The position numbers were made by a program, and so were the translations under genes. 64,000 bases of DNA from CAKZML01 sp963823435 (lineage in GTDB: Bacteria > Pseudomonadota > Gammaproteobacteria > Steroidobacterales > BM003). How positions within the stretch are numbered: the first letter of the stretch is position 1; the number at the start of each line of letters is the position of its first letter. The DNA lies in the NCBI GenBank assembly GCA_963823435.1, contig CAWGLN010000002.1, positions 363,078 through 427,077 on the forward strand. The letters run 5' to 3'. Under the pieces are notes generated by a model that saw nothing but the letters and a program-made list of their open reading frames with translations, made no database searches and was not told the origin of the DNA. Shown here piece by piece: positions 37,412 through 46,032 of this stretch.

Positions 37412-37641
37412 GGGAGCCTCTGATTTATTCCGGGCCTGGCAGCTTGCGTGCCAAAAGAGTCAGGTTCAAGACGCCAAACGCAGGTGAGCTGGCTTACCAG
37501 GGACCCAAAGCAGAAGCGTAGGGTGCATTCCATGCACCGTCCAAATGGTGCGTGAAACGCACCCTACTGCGAAGATTGGCAACGCAGAAGCTGGGTGTTT
37601 TAGCCGCAAGATGCGAGGTCACGAATAGACCGGAGAGCCCC
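37412..37641. repeat. Dispersed inverted repeat, copy D1
   Basis: 230 bp. Starts GGGAGCCTCTGATTTATTCC, ends ACCGGAGAGCCCC. Longer than the ~163-bp core because a 50-bp GTAGGGTGCA palindrome (37518-37567) and flanks sit at its centre. First of three head-to-tail copies filling the spacer between the FHA cyclase and the methyltransferase gene. Confidence 0.93.
37518..37567. repeat. Nested 50-bp GTAGGGTGCA palindrome in D1
   Basis: Starts GTAGGGTGCATTCCATGCACC and ends GGTGCGTGAAACGCACCCTAC; outer ends pair, and each half is itself a hairpin. The same element recurs at 45522, 45750, around 49057-49278 and 51608-51694. Confidence 0.9.
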
Positions 37642-37814
37642 GGGGAGCCTCCGGTTTATTCTGGGCTCAACAGATTGCGAGCGAAAAGAGTCAGGTTCAA
37701 GGCGCCAATCGCAGGTGTAGATGGCTGGCTGATCTACCTATGCGAAGATTGGCAACGCAGAAGCTGGGTGTTTTAGCCGCAAGATGCGAGGTCACGAATA
37801 GACCGGAGAGCCCC
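37642..37814. repeat. Dispersed inverted repeat, copy D2
   Basis: 173 bp, ends GGGGAGCCTCCGGTTTATTC and GAATAGACCGGAGAGCCCC. The arms are nearly identical to D3; the centre differs and forms its own hairpin (GTAGAT-ggctggctg-ATCTAC). Confidence 0.95.
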
Positions 37815-37977
37815 GGGGAGCCTCCGGTTTATTCTGGGCTCAACAGATTGCGAGCGAAAAGAGTCAGGTTCAAGGCGCCAATCGCGCGTAATAGTGGTTC
37901 TATTGCGAAGATTGGCAACGCAGAAGCTGGGTGTTTTAGCCGCAAGATGCGAGGTCACGAATAGACCGGAGGCTCCC
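37815..37977. repeat. Dispersed inverted repeat, copy D3
   Basis: 163 bp, the core length. The right end GGAGGCTCCC overlaps the first base of the methyltransferase stop codon (antisense TAGGGAGCC). Centre is a short hairpin (AATAGTGGTTCTATT). Confidence 0.95.
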
Positions 37978-38804
37978 TAGTCCATAGCCGCGATGTAGGC
38001 AATCCAGGCAAGGTCCGCGTCCCCTTCTTCCACCGGCTCGAACACATCATCGGCGTCGCCGTCCTCGTCCGTGCCCTGCCAGTACACTGTACTGCTGGAA
38101 AAACCCGCCTCGGCCAACAACTCGCGCACCTCGGGGATACTCCACAAGCGCCAGTCGTAGGTGAAGGCCTGGTTGATCCGGGATTTGTCCGGAAAACGGA
38201 AGTGGATATAACACAGGGTGCGGCCGGTGACCGGGTCCACCCGGGACTGATCCCAAATATAGGTGAAGTCGTCAAACTCGGTGGACTCCTCACGCTCTTC
38301 GTGAGCTTCGGGGCCGCCGTAAATATCCAGGAAAAATATTCCGTCCTTTTTCAGACCTTTGCGGGCCTGGACGAAATAGCGCTTGAGTTCCTCCCGGGTC
38401 TTGAAGGTCCAGTAACTGAAGTTAAATGCCACCACGATATCCGCGGGCGGGGTCTCGACGTCGAGAACGTTGGCCTGAAGCACCTGCAGGCGCTCGCGCT
38501 GCCCCGGCGTCAATTTCTGTACGTGGTGAACCCGCCCCCATTCCAGCACATCCGGATCCAGGTCGACGCTGATGGCCTGATTGTCCTTGTGCTCACGAAC
38601 CCATTCACAGGAAGCATTGGTCGTGCCGCAGAAATCCTCACGCAGAATGCGCGGGCGTCTTCCCCGCAGCGCATGGTAGGTGTCGCTGAGAAACTCCACC
38701 TCGTGATCCACCGCCTGGACCGAGGCCTCGTAAAGAACGTGGCGGTCGGCTTTCTGGGCCATGCTCGGCTTCTGTCGGCCCTTTGCGTACTTGGTCTTGG
38801 TCAT
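37977..38804 (-). CDS. Class I SAM-dependent methyltransferase
   Basis: 275 residues from MTKTKYAKGRQKPSMAQ; the frame is open 12 codons further. Rossmann methyltransferase: motif I region ILREDFCGTTNASCEWV, acidic SAM-ribose contact AISVDLDPDVLEWG, PADIVVAFNFSYW (motif IV), GIFFLDIYGGPEAHE (motif V). The N-terminus resembles uncharacterised bacterial methyltransferases; substrate unknown. Its stop codon is contiguous with repeat D3. Confidence 0.8.
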   Translation of the reverse strand: MTKTKYAKGRQKPSMAQKADRHVLYEASVQAVDHEVEFLSDTYHALRGRRPRILREDFCGTTNASCEWVREHKDNQAISVDLDPDVLEWGRVHHVQKLTPGQRERLQVLQANVLDVETPPADIVVAFNFSYWTFKTREELKRYFVQARKGLKKDGIFFLDIYGGPEAHEEREESTEFDDFTYIWDQSRVDPVTGRTLCYIHFRFPDKSRINQAFTYDWRLWSIPEVRELLAEAGFSSSTVYWQGTDEDGDADDVFEPVEEGDADLAWIAYIAAMD

Positions 38805-38950
38805 GGGCAGGTTCCGGGGAAAAGCGGCATTGTACTGCAAAATGCCTCTCGTCGAGACCGCGTTTCAGTACAAACAACGGCTGACAGGGTCACCCGACTG
38901 CCCTACAATCCGGCCTTTTCCTTCTTCCCCAAACCCCACGGTCGCCTCCC

Positions 38951-40426
38951 ATGCTCCGAATCCCGTCTACAGCACTTCTGATTTGCCTTGCTTGTCTCAC
39001 ACCGCCGGCCATTGCGCAGGATCCCGGCCCCGCACCGGCCACAAAACCGGCCCCGAGCCCGGCCATACACCCCGCCTTGATCAAGCAGGCGGTGAACCTG
39101 CGTGATGGTGCGATGGCAGATTCCGATGCCTACTCGATTCTGGAAAGCCTGACCCAGGATGTCGGGCCACGGCTCGCCGGTTCACCCGGTGACCAGGCTG
39201 CGGTTGCCTGGGCCATGGTCAAGATGAATGAACTGGGCCTGGACAGCGTTCTCGCCCAGGACGTGGTCGTGCCTCATTGGGAGCGCGGTCAACTCAGGGT
39301 AGAGATCACCGGTCCTCATTCCCAATTGCTGGCGGCAACAGCGCTGGGCGGCAGTATAGGCACCGGCGAAGAAGGCATTGAGGCACCCGTCCTGATGGTG
39401 GATAACCTGGAGCAACTGGCCGCCCTGCCCCCTGCGCAGGTAGCGGGTACGATAGTCTTCCTGCCCGGACGCATGCAGCGTGAAAAGGACGGCTCAGGTT
39501 ACGACCCGGCGGTGAAAAAACGCGGCAGCGGCGCCTCCATTGCCGCCAGCCTGGGCGCCCGCGCCCTGATCATACGCTCCGTCGGCACCGACAATAATCG
39601 CCTGGGTCACACTGGCGCCATGCGTTACGACCCGGACCTGCCGCGCATACCCGCCGTGTCCCTGTCGAACCCGGATGCGGACATCCTGGAATACCAGTTG
39701 GGCAGAGGGCAACCTGTGACCGTGCAGCTGACACTCAGTGCCCGCTACCTGGAACCTGCGCGCTCGGCCAATGTGATTGGAGAAATACGGGGCAGCGAGC
39801 ACCCGGAGCAGATCGTCCTTATCGGCGCCCACCTGGATTCCTGGGACCTTGGTACAGGTGCCATTGACGACGGTGCCGGCGTGGCGATATCCCTCGAGGT
39901 AGCCCGCCAGATACTGGCACTGGGCACACCGCCCAGGCGAACCATCCGGGTGGTGCTGTTTGCCAACGAGGAATTCGGTCTGAGCGGCGCCAGGGAATAT
40001 GGCCGACTCGCCGATGTGGAAAATCACATCGTCGGAATGGAAGCTGACTTTGGCGCCGGCAGGGTCTGGCGATTGTCCTCACGGGTGGCCCCGGAGGCGA
40101 TGGACAAGGTGCAGGCCCTGCAGGCGATGCTTGCAGACCTGGATATCGAACCCGGTAATAACGAATCAAGCAACGGCCCGGATTTGAGCCCTCTGCGCAA
40201 GGCAGGTATGCCGGTGCTCTCACCGCAACAGGACGGCACGCTTTACTTCGACTTCCACCATACAGCCAACGACACGCTGGACAAGGTAAACAAGGATGAC
40301 CTTGATCAGAACGTGGGCGTGTACGCCGCCCTGACCTGGATCGCCGCCAACATGGAGGGCGATTTTGGCCGACTGCCTGTGGAGAATGACGAGACGGCAA
40401 TCCCGGAATCGGCGATACAGCGGTAA
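38951..40426 (+). CDS. Secreted M28 family zinc aminopeptidase
   Basis: 491 residues. Signal peptide (MLRIPSTALLICLACLTPPAIAQ), a proline-rich linker, a protease-associated insert (~150-240) and the M28 catalytic domain: zinc ligands in GAHLDSWDLGTGAIDDGAGVA (His, Asp), ANEEFGLSG (catalytic and ligand Glu), GMEADFGAG (Asp) and the last His in FDFHHTANDTLDKV. Periplasmic or secreted peptide degradation. Similar in layout to human carboxypeptidase Q-type M28 enzymes. Confidence 0.92.
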   Translation: MLRIPSTALLICLACLTPPAIAQDPGPAPATKPAPSPAIHPALIKQAVNLRDGAMADSDAYSILESLTQDVGPRLAGSPGDQAAVAWAMVKMNELGLDSVLAQDVVVPHWERGQLRVEITGPHSQLLAATALGGSIGTGEEGIEAPVLMVDNLEQLAALPPAQVAGTIVFLPGRMQREKDGSGYDPAVKKRGSGASIAASLGARALIIRSVGTDNNRLGHTGAMRYDPDLPRIPAVSLSNPDADILEYQLGRGQPVTVQLTLSARYLEPARSANVIGEIRGSEHPEQIVLIGAHLDSWDLGTGAIDDGAGVAISLEVARQILALGTPPRRTIRVVLFANEEFGLSGAREYGRLADVENHIVGMEADFGAGRVWRLSSRVAPEAMDKVQALQAMLADLDIEPGNNESSNGPDLSPLRKAGMPVLSPQQDGTLYFDFHHTANDTLDKVNKDDLDQNVGVYAALTWIAANMEGDFGRLPVENDETAIPESAIQR

Positions 40427-40557
40427 CGAAAAGCGGGGACAGGCAGCGCGATTGCGTCGCCTTTGGAGCGCAGCGGAAATCAAGTCGCCCGGAACGAGAG
40501 GGACAGGCCCCTCCGGCAGCCGGAATCAAGCTGCCGGCACCCAATGAGCCCGGGTAA
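40427..40557. other. Spacer with GC hairpin, convergent genes
   Basis: 131 bp between the peptidase and the acetyltransferase stops. CCGGCAGC (40513-40520) pairs with GCTGCCGG (40530-40537) around a 9-nt loop; there is no T-run. Confidence 0.4.
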
Positions 40558-41043
40558 TCAGACCACCGGGGCGATCTGCAAGCTTACCCGCTTCTCACCG
40601 GCCGCCACCCATTGGCTACCCACTTCGGCGAAACCAAACGACTCGTGCAAACGGCGAGACGCTTCGTTAGGCGGGTCCACGTCATACTCAGCCGCCACCT
40701 GGTTGACCCCGGTTTCCCGGGCGAAGGCAAACAGGTCCTCATAAAGACGGTGCGAAATGCCCTTGCCCCGATGGTCGCGCGAGACCACCACCCGGTCAAT
40801 ATAGAGAAACTGCCGGTAGCGCTCGCAGAACCAGGTGTAGTTGGGGCTGTCGTAATCCGTGCCCTCGCGCAAGGCAATCAGAAATGCCACTACCTCGTCG
40901 TCCGCCTCCACAACCCGATGATAGACACCCTCGGCATCCAGTTGCTCCAGGCGGGTCCAATCCAGGGGACTTAGGAATCGCACTGATTCGTTATTCAGGG
41001 CCAGGATAGATCGGAAATCTGCGGCAGTAGCGGGTCGTATCAT
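40558..41043 (-). CDS. GNAT family N-acetyltransferase
   Basis: 161 residues. Acetyl-CoA binding motif A reads VVSRDHRGKGISHRLYEDL (R/Q-x-x-G-x-G/A), preceded by beta-4 VVEADDEVVAFLIAL and followed by YDVDPPNEASRRLHESFGFAEVG. Substrate not predictable. Stands alone between a peptidase and dusA. Confidence 0.85.
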   Translation of the reverse strand: MIRPATAADFRSILALNNESVRFLSPLDWTRLEQLDAEGVYHRVVEADDEVVAFLIALREGTDYDSPNYTWFCERYRQFLYIDRVVVSRDHRGKGISHRLYEDLFAFARETGVNQVAAEYDVDPPNEASRRLHESFGFAEVGSQWVAAGEKRVSLQIAPVV

Positions 41044-41142
41044 ATGGGCACCAACAGTCAGCGCTGGAGTAAGTATTCGGCCAGGTCAAACCATACCAGA
41101 TAAAGGCTGGAATGACCTCTCCGACGGCCCCTCTCACCGGGT

Positions 41143-42123
41143 TCAAGCCACCGCCTGCATGTCCTCAACTGCGCGCAAAACGACCTCGGGGCCGGCCTCG
41201 GGTCGGCATGCCTGCTCGCCCAGGGCGCGACGCCAGCGACGAGCCCCCGGCTGGCCGGCGTACAGCCCCATCATGTGCCGGGTAATGTTGTGCAAGCGAC
41301 AGCCGCGGGTGATCTCATTGTCGATGTAGTCCAGCATCGACAAGGCGATGTCGCTGCGCGAGGGCAAGACAAAATCCGGGTTCAGGAAACGCTGTTCAAG
41401 CAATGCCAGCAGGTAGGGATCGTGGTAGGCCGCCCGGCCGATCATCACCCCGTCGACGTGCTCAAGGTGCGTGGCGACCTGCTCCACCGTCTGCACGCCA
41501 CCGTTCAGTACAATCTCCAGTTGCGGGTAATCTCGCTTGAGTTGATAGACCCGCTCATACATCAAAGGCGGCACGTTGCGGTTTTCCTTGGGACTCAGAC
41601 CCTGCAAGATCGCCTTGCGTGCGTGCACCGCGAAACGGTCGCAGTGCGCCGAGACCGCATCAACAAAAGCACGAAGAAATTCGTAGGAATCCTGGTCATC
41701 AATGCCGATGCGCGTCTTGACGGTCACGGGAATAGAGACCGCGTCCTTCATCGCCGCCACGCAGTCGGCCACCCGCTGCGGCGTGGCCATCAGGCAGGCG
41801 CCAAAGCTCCCCGACTGGACCCGGTCACTCGGACAACCCACGTTCAGATTGATTTCAAGGTAGCCGTAGTCCTCGGCGACTTTTGCCGCGCTGGCCAGTT
41901 CGTGCGGATCGGAACCACCCAGCTGGATAGCCAGCGGCAACTCACTGGGGTCAAAGCCAAGCAGGCGCCGGGCATCCCCGTGATTGATCGCCGCCGCCGT
42001 CACCATCTCGGTGTACAACAGCGCCGTGGGCGAGATTTTGCGCAGGAAATACCGGCAATGACGGTCGGTCCAATCCATCATGGGGGCAACAGAGATTTTG
42101 GTTTGATTCGCGGAGTTTCTCAT
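41143..42123 (-). CDS. dusA: DusA tRNA-dihydrouridine synthase A
   Basis: 326 residues from ATG 42123 (MRNSANQTKISVAPMMDW), matching DusA; the frame extends upstream to 42222 but would overlap the preceding gene. FMN-dependent reduction of U20/U20a in tRNA. Motifs: NLNVGCPSDRVQSGSFGACLM with the catalytic Cys, VTVKTRIGID, FAVHARKAILQGLSPKENR and VLNGGVQT / GVMIGRAAYHDPYLL for FMN. Confidence 0.96.
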   Translation of the reverse strand: MRNSANQTKISVAPMMDWTDRHCRYFLRKISPTALLYTEMVTAAAINHGDARRLLGFDPSELPLAIQLGGSDPHELASAAKVAEDYGYLEINLNVGCPSDRVQSGSFGACLMATPQRVADCVAAMKDAVSIPVTVKTRIGIDDQDSYEFLRAFVDAVSAHCDRFAVHARKAILQGLSPKENRNVPPLMYERVYQLKRDYPQLEIVLNGGVQTVEQVATHLEHVDGVMIGRAAYHDPYLLALLEQRFLNPDFVLPSRSDIALSMLDYIDNEITRGCRLHNITRHMMGLYAGQPGARRWRRALGEQACRPEAGPEVVLRAVEDMQAVA

Positions 42124-42154
42124 CTTGATTTTCTCGCCAAACATGGCGCCGACT

Positions 42155-42727
42155 CTATCGTATGCGAGGCACAGCCCGGCCGACTTTTTTGTAGAACTCA
42201 ATAGTCTCTTTGCACGTGACAATGTCTTCGGTGATTACCCACCTATCAAGCGCGTCCCAGTCAATATTCTCCGATTGATGTGTTGCAACCAACAGCGCCA
42301 ATTCCAGAGACTGAGGCTCACCCCAGGCGACAGCGGCAATCAGCCGGTCCATTACCGAATGTGTAGGCGTGATTATTCGTAAATTACCCAAGCCGGTGTT
42401 GATGACCGCACATTGGGATGGATCAACGTATGTGCCTCCAAAACTTAATGGTGCCGGCGGAAATTCAAGATACCAATTGGTGTTCGGATGTTCAAAAACG
42501 GATAGCCGCGGCTTGCCCGTATGCCTGAATCCAAGCGGCTCCAGAGCACTTTTCAACTCGTCTACAAGTGCAATTGTGACAAAGCCCAGGTCCTCTGAGA
42601 GGTAGCTATTTCTCGTGTAGATTGATACGGCCGCATCACCGGACAATGTCGCGATAATGCCCGCCCGCTCCAGCGCCTCGGAAACGACGCCCGCCAACTC
42701 TTCGAGTGTGGTGCTTTGTGTTATCAA
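42155..42727 (-). CDS. Nucleotidyltransferase-like protein (AbiEii-like), partner of the wHTH gene
   Basis: 190 residues. Matches the pattern of small nucleotidyltransferase-fold proteins: AGIIATLSGDAAVSIYTRN then SEDLGFVTI in place of the usual SxDLDFV, YLEFPPAPLSFGG, ITPTHSVMDRLIAAVAWGE and LDRWVITE. The second Asp of the DxD metal motif is Gly here, so catalysis is doubtful. Begins 9 bp after the wHTH gene, the same order as AbiEi-AbiEii toxin-antitoxin pairs. Family assignment from memory of the pattern, not a search. Confidence 0.6.
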   Translation of the reverse strand: MITQSTTLEELAGVVSEALERAGIIATLSGDAAVSIYTRNSYLSEDLGFVTIALVDELKSALEPLGFRHTGKPRLSVFEHPNTNWYLEFPPAPLSFGGTYVDPSQCAVINTGLGNLRIITPTHSVMDRLIAAVAWGEPQSLELALLVATHQSENIDWDALDRWVITEDIVTCKETIEFYKKVGRAVPRIR

Positions 42728-42736
42728 CTGGTCGCC

Positions 42737-43093
42737 CTAGCGCTTTCCAAAACGTCTGGGTCGCCGACGTTCTCGAAAGTATTTTTCGATGGTTGCGTCA
42801 GGGAGCAATTCCAGCATTGATCTTAGAAACACCCGGAGCGCATCTGATACCGGACTTCTTTTGAAATAGTAGGTCCGCGTAGTCCCCTCCCTGCGACTAA
42901 CAAGCAAATCGATTTCTTCGAACTTCATGAGTTGGTTCTGCGCCTGGTTGAGCGAGATGCCGAAAGTCCGGGCGATCTTTGATGCGTATCCGCTGTCGTA
43001 ATTTTCCAGGTACATCAGTACTCGGTAGGCGGACTCGCTACCGAATAGCCCGATTAATGGGCGCTCAGATATTTGCGGTTTGGTCACGTTCAC
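42737..43093 (-). CDS. Winged-helix (ArsR-like) DNA-binding protein
   Basis: 118 residues. A winged helix-turn-helix (residues ~15-75: GSESAYRVLMYLENYDSGYASKIARTFGISLNQAQNQLMKFEEI, wing SRREGTTRTYYFKRSP) and a very basic C-terminus (RERRRPRRFGKR). First gene of a two-gene unit with the nucleotidyltransferase-like gene downstream; probably autoregulates. The upstream DNA contains TTTGGGTGATTATACCCAA, an inverted repeat suited to being its operator. Confidence 0.75.
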   Translation of the reverse strand: MNVTKPQISERPLIGLFGSESAYRVLMYLENYDSGYASKIARTFGISLNQAQNQLMKFEEIDLLVSRREGTTRTYYFKRSPVSDALRVFLRSMLELLPDATIEKYFRERRRPRRFGKR

Positions 43094-43104
43094 TCTCCAC
43101 CCAC

Positions 43105-43135
43105 ACTTTGGGTGATTATACCCAATATTTGGGTG
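43105..43135. promoter_or_regulatory. Inverted-repeat operator candidate upstream of the wHTH gene
   Basis: The stretch TTTGGGTGATTATACCCAA, followed by TATTTGGGTGAGG, contains TTGGGT / ACCCAA half-sites and a further TTTGGGTGA copy, 10-40 bp upstream of the wHTH ATG. Placed like an autoregulatory operator; inferred. Confidence 0.45.
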
Positions 43136-43260
43136 AGGTCACCTATTAATCAGGTAGCAGGCATATCAACCACCCAAGCCTACGGGGACTCTTCAATATG
43201 GGTTCGCCAAATAGTCCAGAGCTGGAAATCGCTATCAAGCCGCAAAACCCGGGACCGAAA

Positions 43261-44397
43261 CTACACGCCTTCCGCCGTCGCCTCTATCAGCCAGTCGACC
43301 ACGGCTCGCAAGGCCTCATCCCGATCCGCTCCCCCGTCACGCGCGGCATGGTACACACGCACCTGCTCGTGGGCGCTTGAGCCACGCCGCAGAATCTCCC
43401 GACTGTGTTCCACTTCGGCCAGGCAGCCCATGGCTTCCGCTTCGTCGCGAATGAGGTCCAGGATTTCTTCCAGCAACGCCGCATAGGGCCGGATCTCGCC
43501 TCGCGTCAGGTCAAGCATGCCCTCGTCGAAGCCATAGCGAATGGCTCTCCACCGGTTCTCGTACACCAGCATGTGGGCGTAATCCCGCCAGCGCTGGTTC
43601 CGAAGTCGTAACTTTTGCAGAAAACGAAGCAGGCATACCACTATTGCTGCCAGGCAGACCGAGTCCTCCAGGCGGGTGCATACATCCATGATCCTGGTTT
43701 CCAGGGTCGGGTAGCGACCACTGGGTCTCAAGTCCCACCATATCTTGGTCGTGTCCTCGATCAGGCCTGCCTGAATCAACACATCCACATGTCGCTGGTA
43801 CTCGCCGAAGCTGTAAAAGCGATCCGGCAACCCGGTGCGCGGCAGTCCGCCGAATACCGTCATCCGGTACGACTTGAGTCCCGTATCCTTCCCGCGCCAG
43901 AACGGGGATGAGGTACTCAGCGCCAACAGGTGAGGCAAGAAATAGGTGAGCTGGTTCATCAAGTCTATGCGCTGGGCATCGTCTTCTATGCCCACGTGCA
44001 CGTGCATGCCGCAAATCAGCATTCTGCGGGCCGAGTCCTGCATCTCGTTGGCCAGGGTGTTATATCTCTCCTTGGGCGTGTGGCGCTGCTCGGACCAGTT
44101 GGCAAAAGGATGGGTGGAGGCGGCGATGGGGGCCAGACCGTATTTGGCCGCGACGTCAATAATGCTACGACGCAGACGGATCAGTTCGCCTCGTGCTTCA
44201 CCAATGCTTGAGCACACGCGGGTGCCAATCTCGATCTGGGATTCCAGGAACTCCGGACTGACCTGGGAGCCACAGGCTTCGGTGGCCTCTTCCATCAGGG
44301 ATTCCGGCGGGCTGTTCACGAGGTCGCGGGTCTGCTTGTCGACCAGCAGATACTCTTCCTCGATACCCACGGTGAAACTTGGGGAGGGCAGGCTCAT
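43261..44397 (-). CDS. YbdK-type carboxylate-amine ligase (GCS2 family)
   Basis: 378 residues, family length. Glutamate-cysteine-ligase-2 fold: TVGIEEEYLLVD at the N-terminus, LESQIEIGTRVC, MLICGMHVHVGIED and WWDLRPSGRYPTLETRIMDVC. E. coli YbdK has weak gamma-glutamylcysteine ligase activity; the true substrate of most members is unknown. Its ATG overlaps the stop of the amidohydrolase gene upstream (ATGA), so the two act together. Confidence 0.92.
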   Translation of the reverse strand: MSLPSPSFTVGIEEEYLLVDKQTRDLVNSPPESLMEEATEACGSQVSPEFLESQIEIGTRVCSSIGEARGELIRLRRSIIDVAAKYGLAPIAASTHPFANWSEQRHTPKERYNTLANEMQDSARRMLICGMHVHVGIEDDAQRIDLMNQLTYFLPHLLALSTSSPFWRGKDTGLKSYRMTVFGGLPRTGLPDRFYSFGEYQRHVDVLIQAGLIEDTTKIWWDLRPSGRYPTLETRIMDVCTRLEDSVCLAAIVVCLLRFLQKLRLRNQRWRDYAHMLVYENRWRAIRYGFDEGMLDLTRGEIRPYAALLEEILDLIRDEAEAMGCLAEVEHSREILRRGSSAHEQVRVYHAARDGGADRDEALRAVVDWLIEATAEGV

Positions 44398-45251
44398 GAC
44401 GCTATTCCTGGTTGGTGAAGACTGTACAGACGCTCATCCTGCAGGATTTCTGCAAGCGCCTCTCCCAGGCACTGGGCCCACTTGTTCACACCCTCGGAAC
44501 TGCCTACCAGGTCCTGGCGCATCTCAATAGACACGTGGGGCAGGCGATCCAGCTCCGCATGGTGATCGATGGTGTAATCCGCCGGATGTTTTCCCGAATA
44601 AGGTTCGTTGTCTCCCACCACCACGCCCCTGGCCGCGAGCTTTTTCATCAGGGGTACGGCAATACGTGGATCGGTATCCCACAGCACGCCGATTTCCCAG
44701 GGACGGTGAACCTGGTCGAAGAAATGGGTGAAGCTGTGAATGGAGATCAATGCCGGCCAAATTCCGGGCCGGTGCAGCCGCTGCAATTGCGTGTCTATCG
44801 CATGGTGGTAAGGCTGATGAATTTGCGCGTAACGACGTTGCCTGTCCTCATCCGCCAACTCGTGATTGCCCGGTATCCACTCTCCGTCACTCAACGCCAG
44901 GATGCTGGTGGGATCGGTGTATGCACGGTTGCAGTCGATCACCAGGCGCGAGTAATTACATAGCACTGCAGTGGCATCAAGCATGTGCGACAAATAACGT
45001 GTCACACCGGCCGCGCCAATGTCTATGGCGATGTGGCGTTGCAGGGAACTCTCCGGCAGACCCAGGTCGTTCAGTGCGACAGGCACCCTGTTGCTGGCGT
45101 GATCACAAGCCAACAGCAGCGGTCGGCTTTGACCCTCGTTCAGAATCTCATAGGCAGCGGGCTCGCCATCGGCCAGCAGCCTGGGTCCCGGCTCGTCGTT
45201 TACCTGTTTCAAGTCAGGGGACGTCTCACCCTGGGCTGTCGTTCTACTCAC
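44394..45251 (-). CDS. N-formylglutamate amidohydrolase family protein
   Basis: 285 residues. FGase-type zinc hydrolase: LLLACDHASNRVPVAL (metal ligands), HIAIDIGAAGVTRYLS, LVIDCNR and ISIHSFTHFF (second ligand set), DHHAELDRLPHVSIEMRQDLV. No his (histidine-degradation) genes nearby, so not classical HutG; its tight coupling to a GCS2 ligase points to trimming or hydrolysis of a ligase-made amide. First gene of the pair. Confidence 0.88.
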   Translation of the reverse strand: MSRTTAQGETSPDLKQVNDEPGPRLLADGEPAAYEILNEGQSRPLLLACDHASNRVPVALNDLGLPESSLQRHIAIDIGAAGVTRYLSHMLDATAVLCNYSRLVIDCNRAYTDPTSILALSDGEWIPGNHELADEDRQRRYAQIHQPYHHAIDTQLQRLHRPGIWPALISIHSFTHFFDQVHRPWEIGVLWDTDPRIAVPLMKKLAARGVVVGDNEPYSGKHPADYTIDHHAELDRLPHVSIEMRQDLVGSSEGVNKWAQCLGEALAEILQDERLYSLHQPGIAS

Positions 45252-45465
45252 TCAATCTCGCCATGCGTGGTCATGACGCTAGACTAACGGCAGCAGGGGA
45301 ACACCACAAGATCGGCAGCCCGGTTCACCCCGCGTGGCGCATTCATTGGATTGCCAGGTGGCCCCTGCGACACCCGATCCTGCCGGCTGTTTGAAACCAG
45401 CCTGCCTGCCAGATCATTGCTGACGGGACGAATAAAACAATAAGCTAACACCGGCACCCGGCGGA

Positions 45466-45642
45466 GCTGCAAGGCGGCAATCGCACGCGAGTTGGCTTAC
45501 CAGGAACCGCAAAGCAGAAGCGTAGGGTGCATTCTATGCACCGTCCAAATGGTGCGTGGAACGCACCCTACTGCCAGGAATGGCAACGCAGAAGCTGGGG
45601 TTTTTAGCCGCAAGCTGCGAGCTCACGAGTAGATAGGAGGCT
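45466..45642. repeat. Dispersed inverted repeat, copy E1 (left arm eroded)
   Basis: Only the inner part of the left arm (GCAAGGCGGCAATCGCACGCG) remains; the right arm is complete to GATAGGAGGCT. Contains the nested 50-bp palindrome at 45522-45571. First of three head-to-tail copies. Confidence 0.85.
45522..45571. repeat. Nested GTAGGGTGCA palindrome in E1
   Basis: 50 bp, GTAGGGTGCATTCTATGCACC ... GGTGCGTGGAACGCACCCTAC. Identical to the E2 copy and nearly identical to the D1 copy. Confidence 0.9.
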
Positions 45643-45870
45643 GGGAGCCTCCAATGTATTCTGGGCGAAGCAGATTGTGAGCGAAAAGAACCAGATTCAA
45701 GGCGGCAATCGCACGCGAGTTGGCTTACCAGGAACCGCAAAGCAGAAGCGTAGGGTGCATTCTATGCACCGTCCAAATGGTGCGTGGAACGCACCCTACT
45801 GCCAGGAATGGCAACGCAGAAGCTGGGGTTTTTAGCCGCAAGCTGCGAGCTCACGAGTAGATAGGAGGCT
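45643..45870. repeat. Dispersed inverted repeat, copy E2
   Basis: 228 bp: GGGAGCCTCCAATGTATTC ... GAGTAGATAGGAGGCT. Includes the nested palindrome (45750-45799). Its right part is identical to E1, so the array grew by duplication. Confidence 0.93.
45750..45799. repeat. Nested GTAGGGTGCA palindrome in E2
   Basis: Same 50-bp element, at the same internal point as in D1 and E1. Confidence 0.9.
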
Positions 45871-46032
45871 GGGAGCCTCCAATGTATTCTGGGCGAAGCA
45901 GATTGTGAGCGAAAAGAACCAGATTCAAGGCGGCAATCGCAGGTAATAGCTGGCTATTGCCAAGATTGGCAACGCAGAAGCTGGGGTTTTTAGCCGCAAG
46001 CTGCGAGCTCACGAGTATATTGGAGGCTCCCC
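45871..46032. repeat. Dispersed inverted repeat, copy E3
   Basis: 162 bp, core length, no nested element; centre is the small hairpin AATAGC-tg-GCTATT. Its right end (ATATTGGAGGCTCCCC) overlaps the 3' end of the GGDEF-EAL gene and supplies the last codons and stop of that frame. Confidence 0.93.

Noticed and set aside
37412..37977. Integron attC array
   Set aside because: Repeats abut gene stops, as attC sites do, but lack GTTRRRY/RYYYAAC core sites, and flanking genes lie in both orientations with no integrase in the window.
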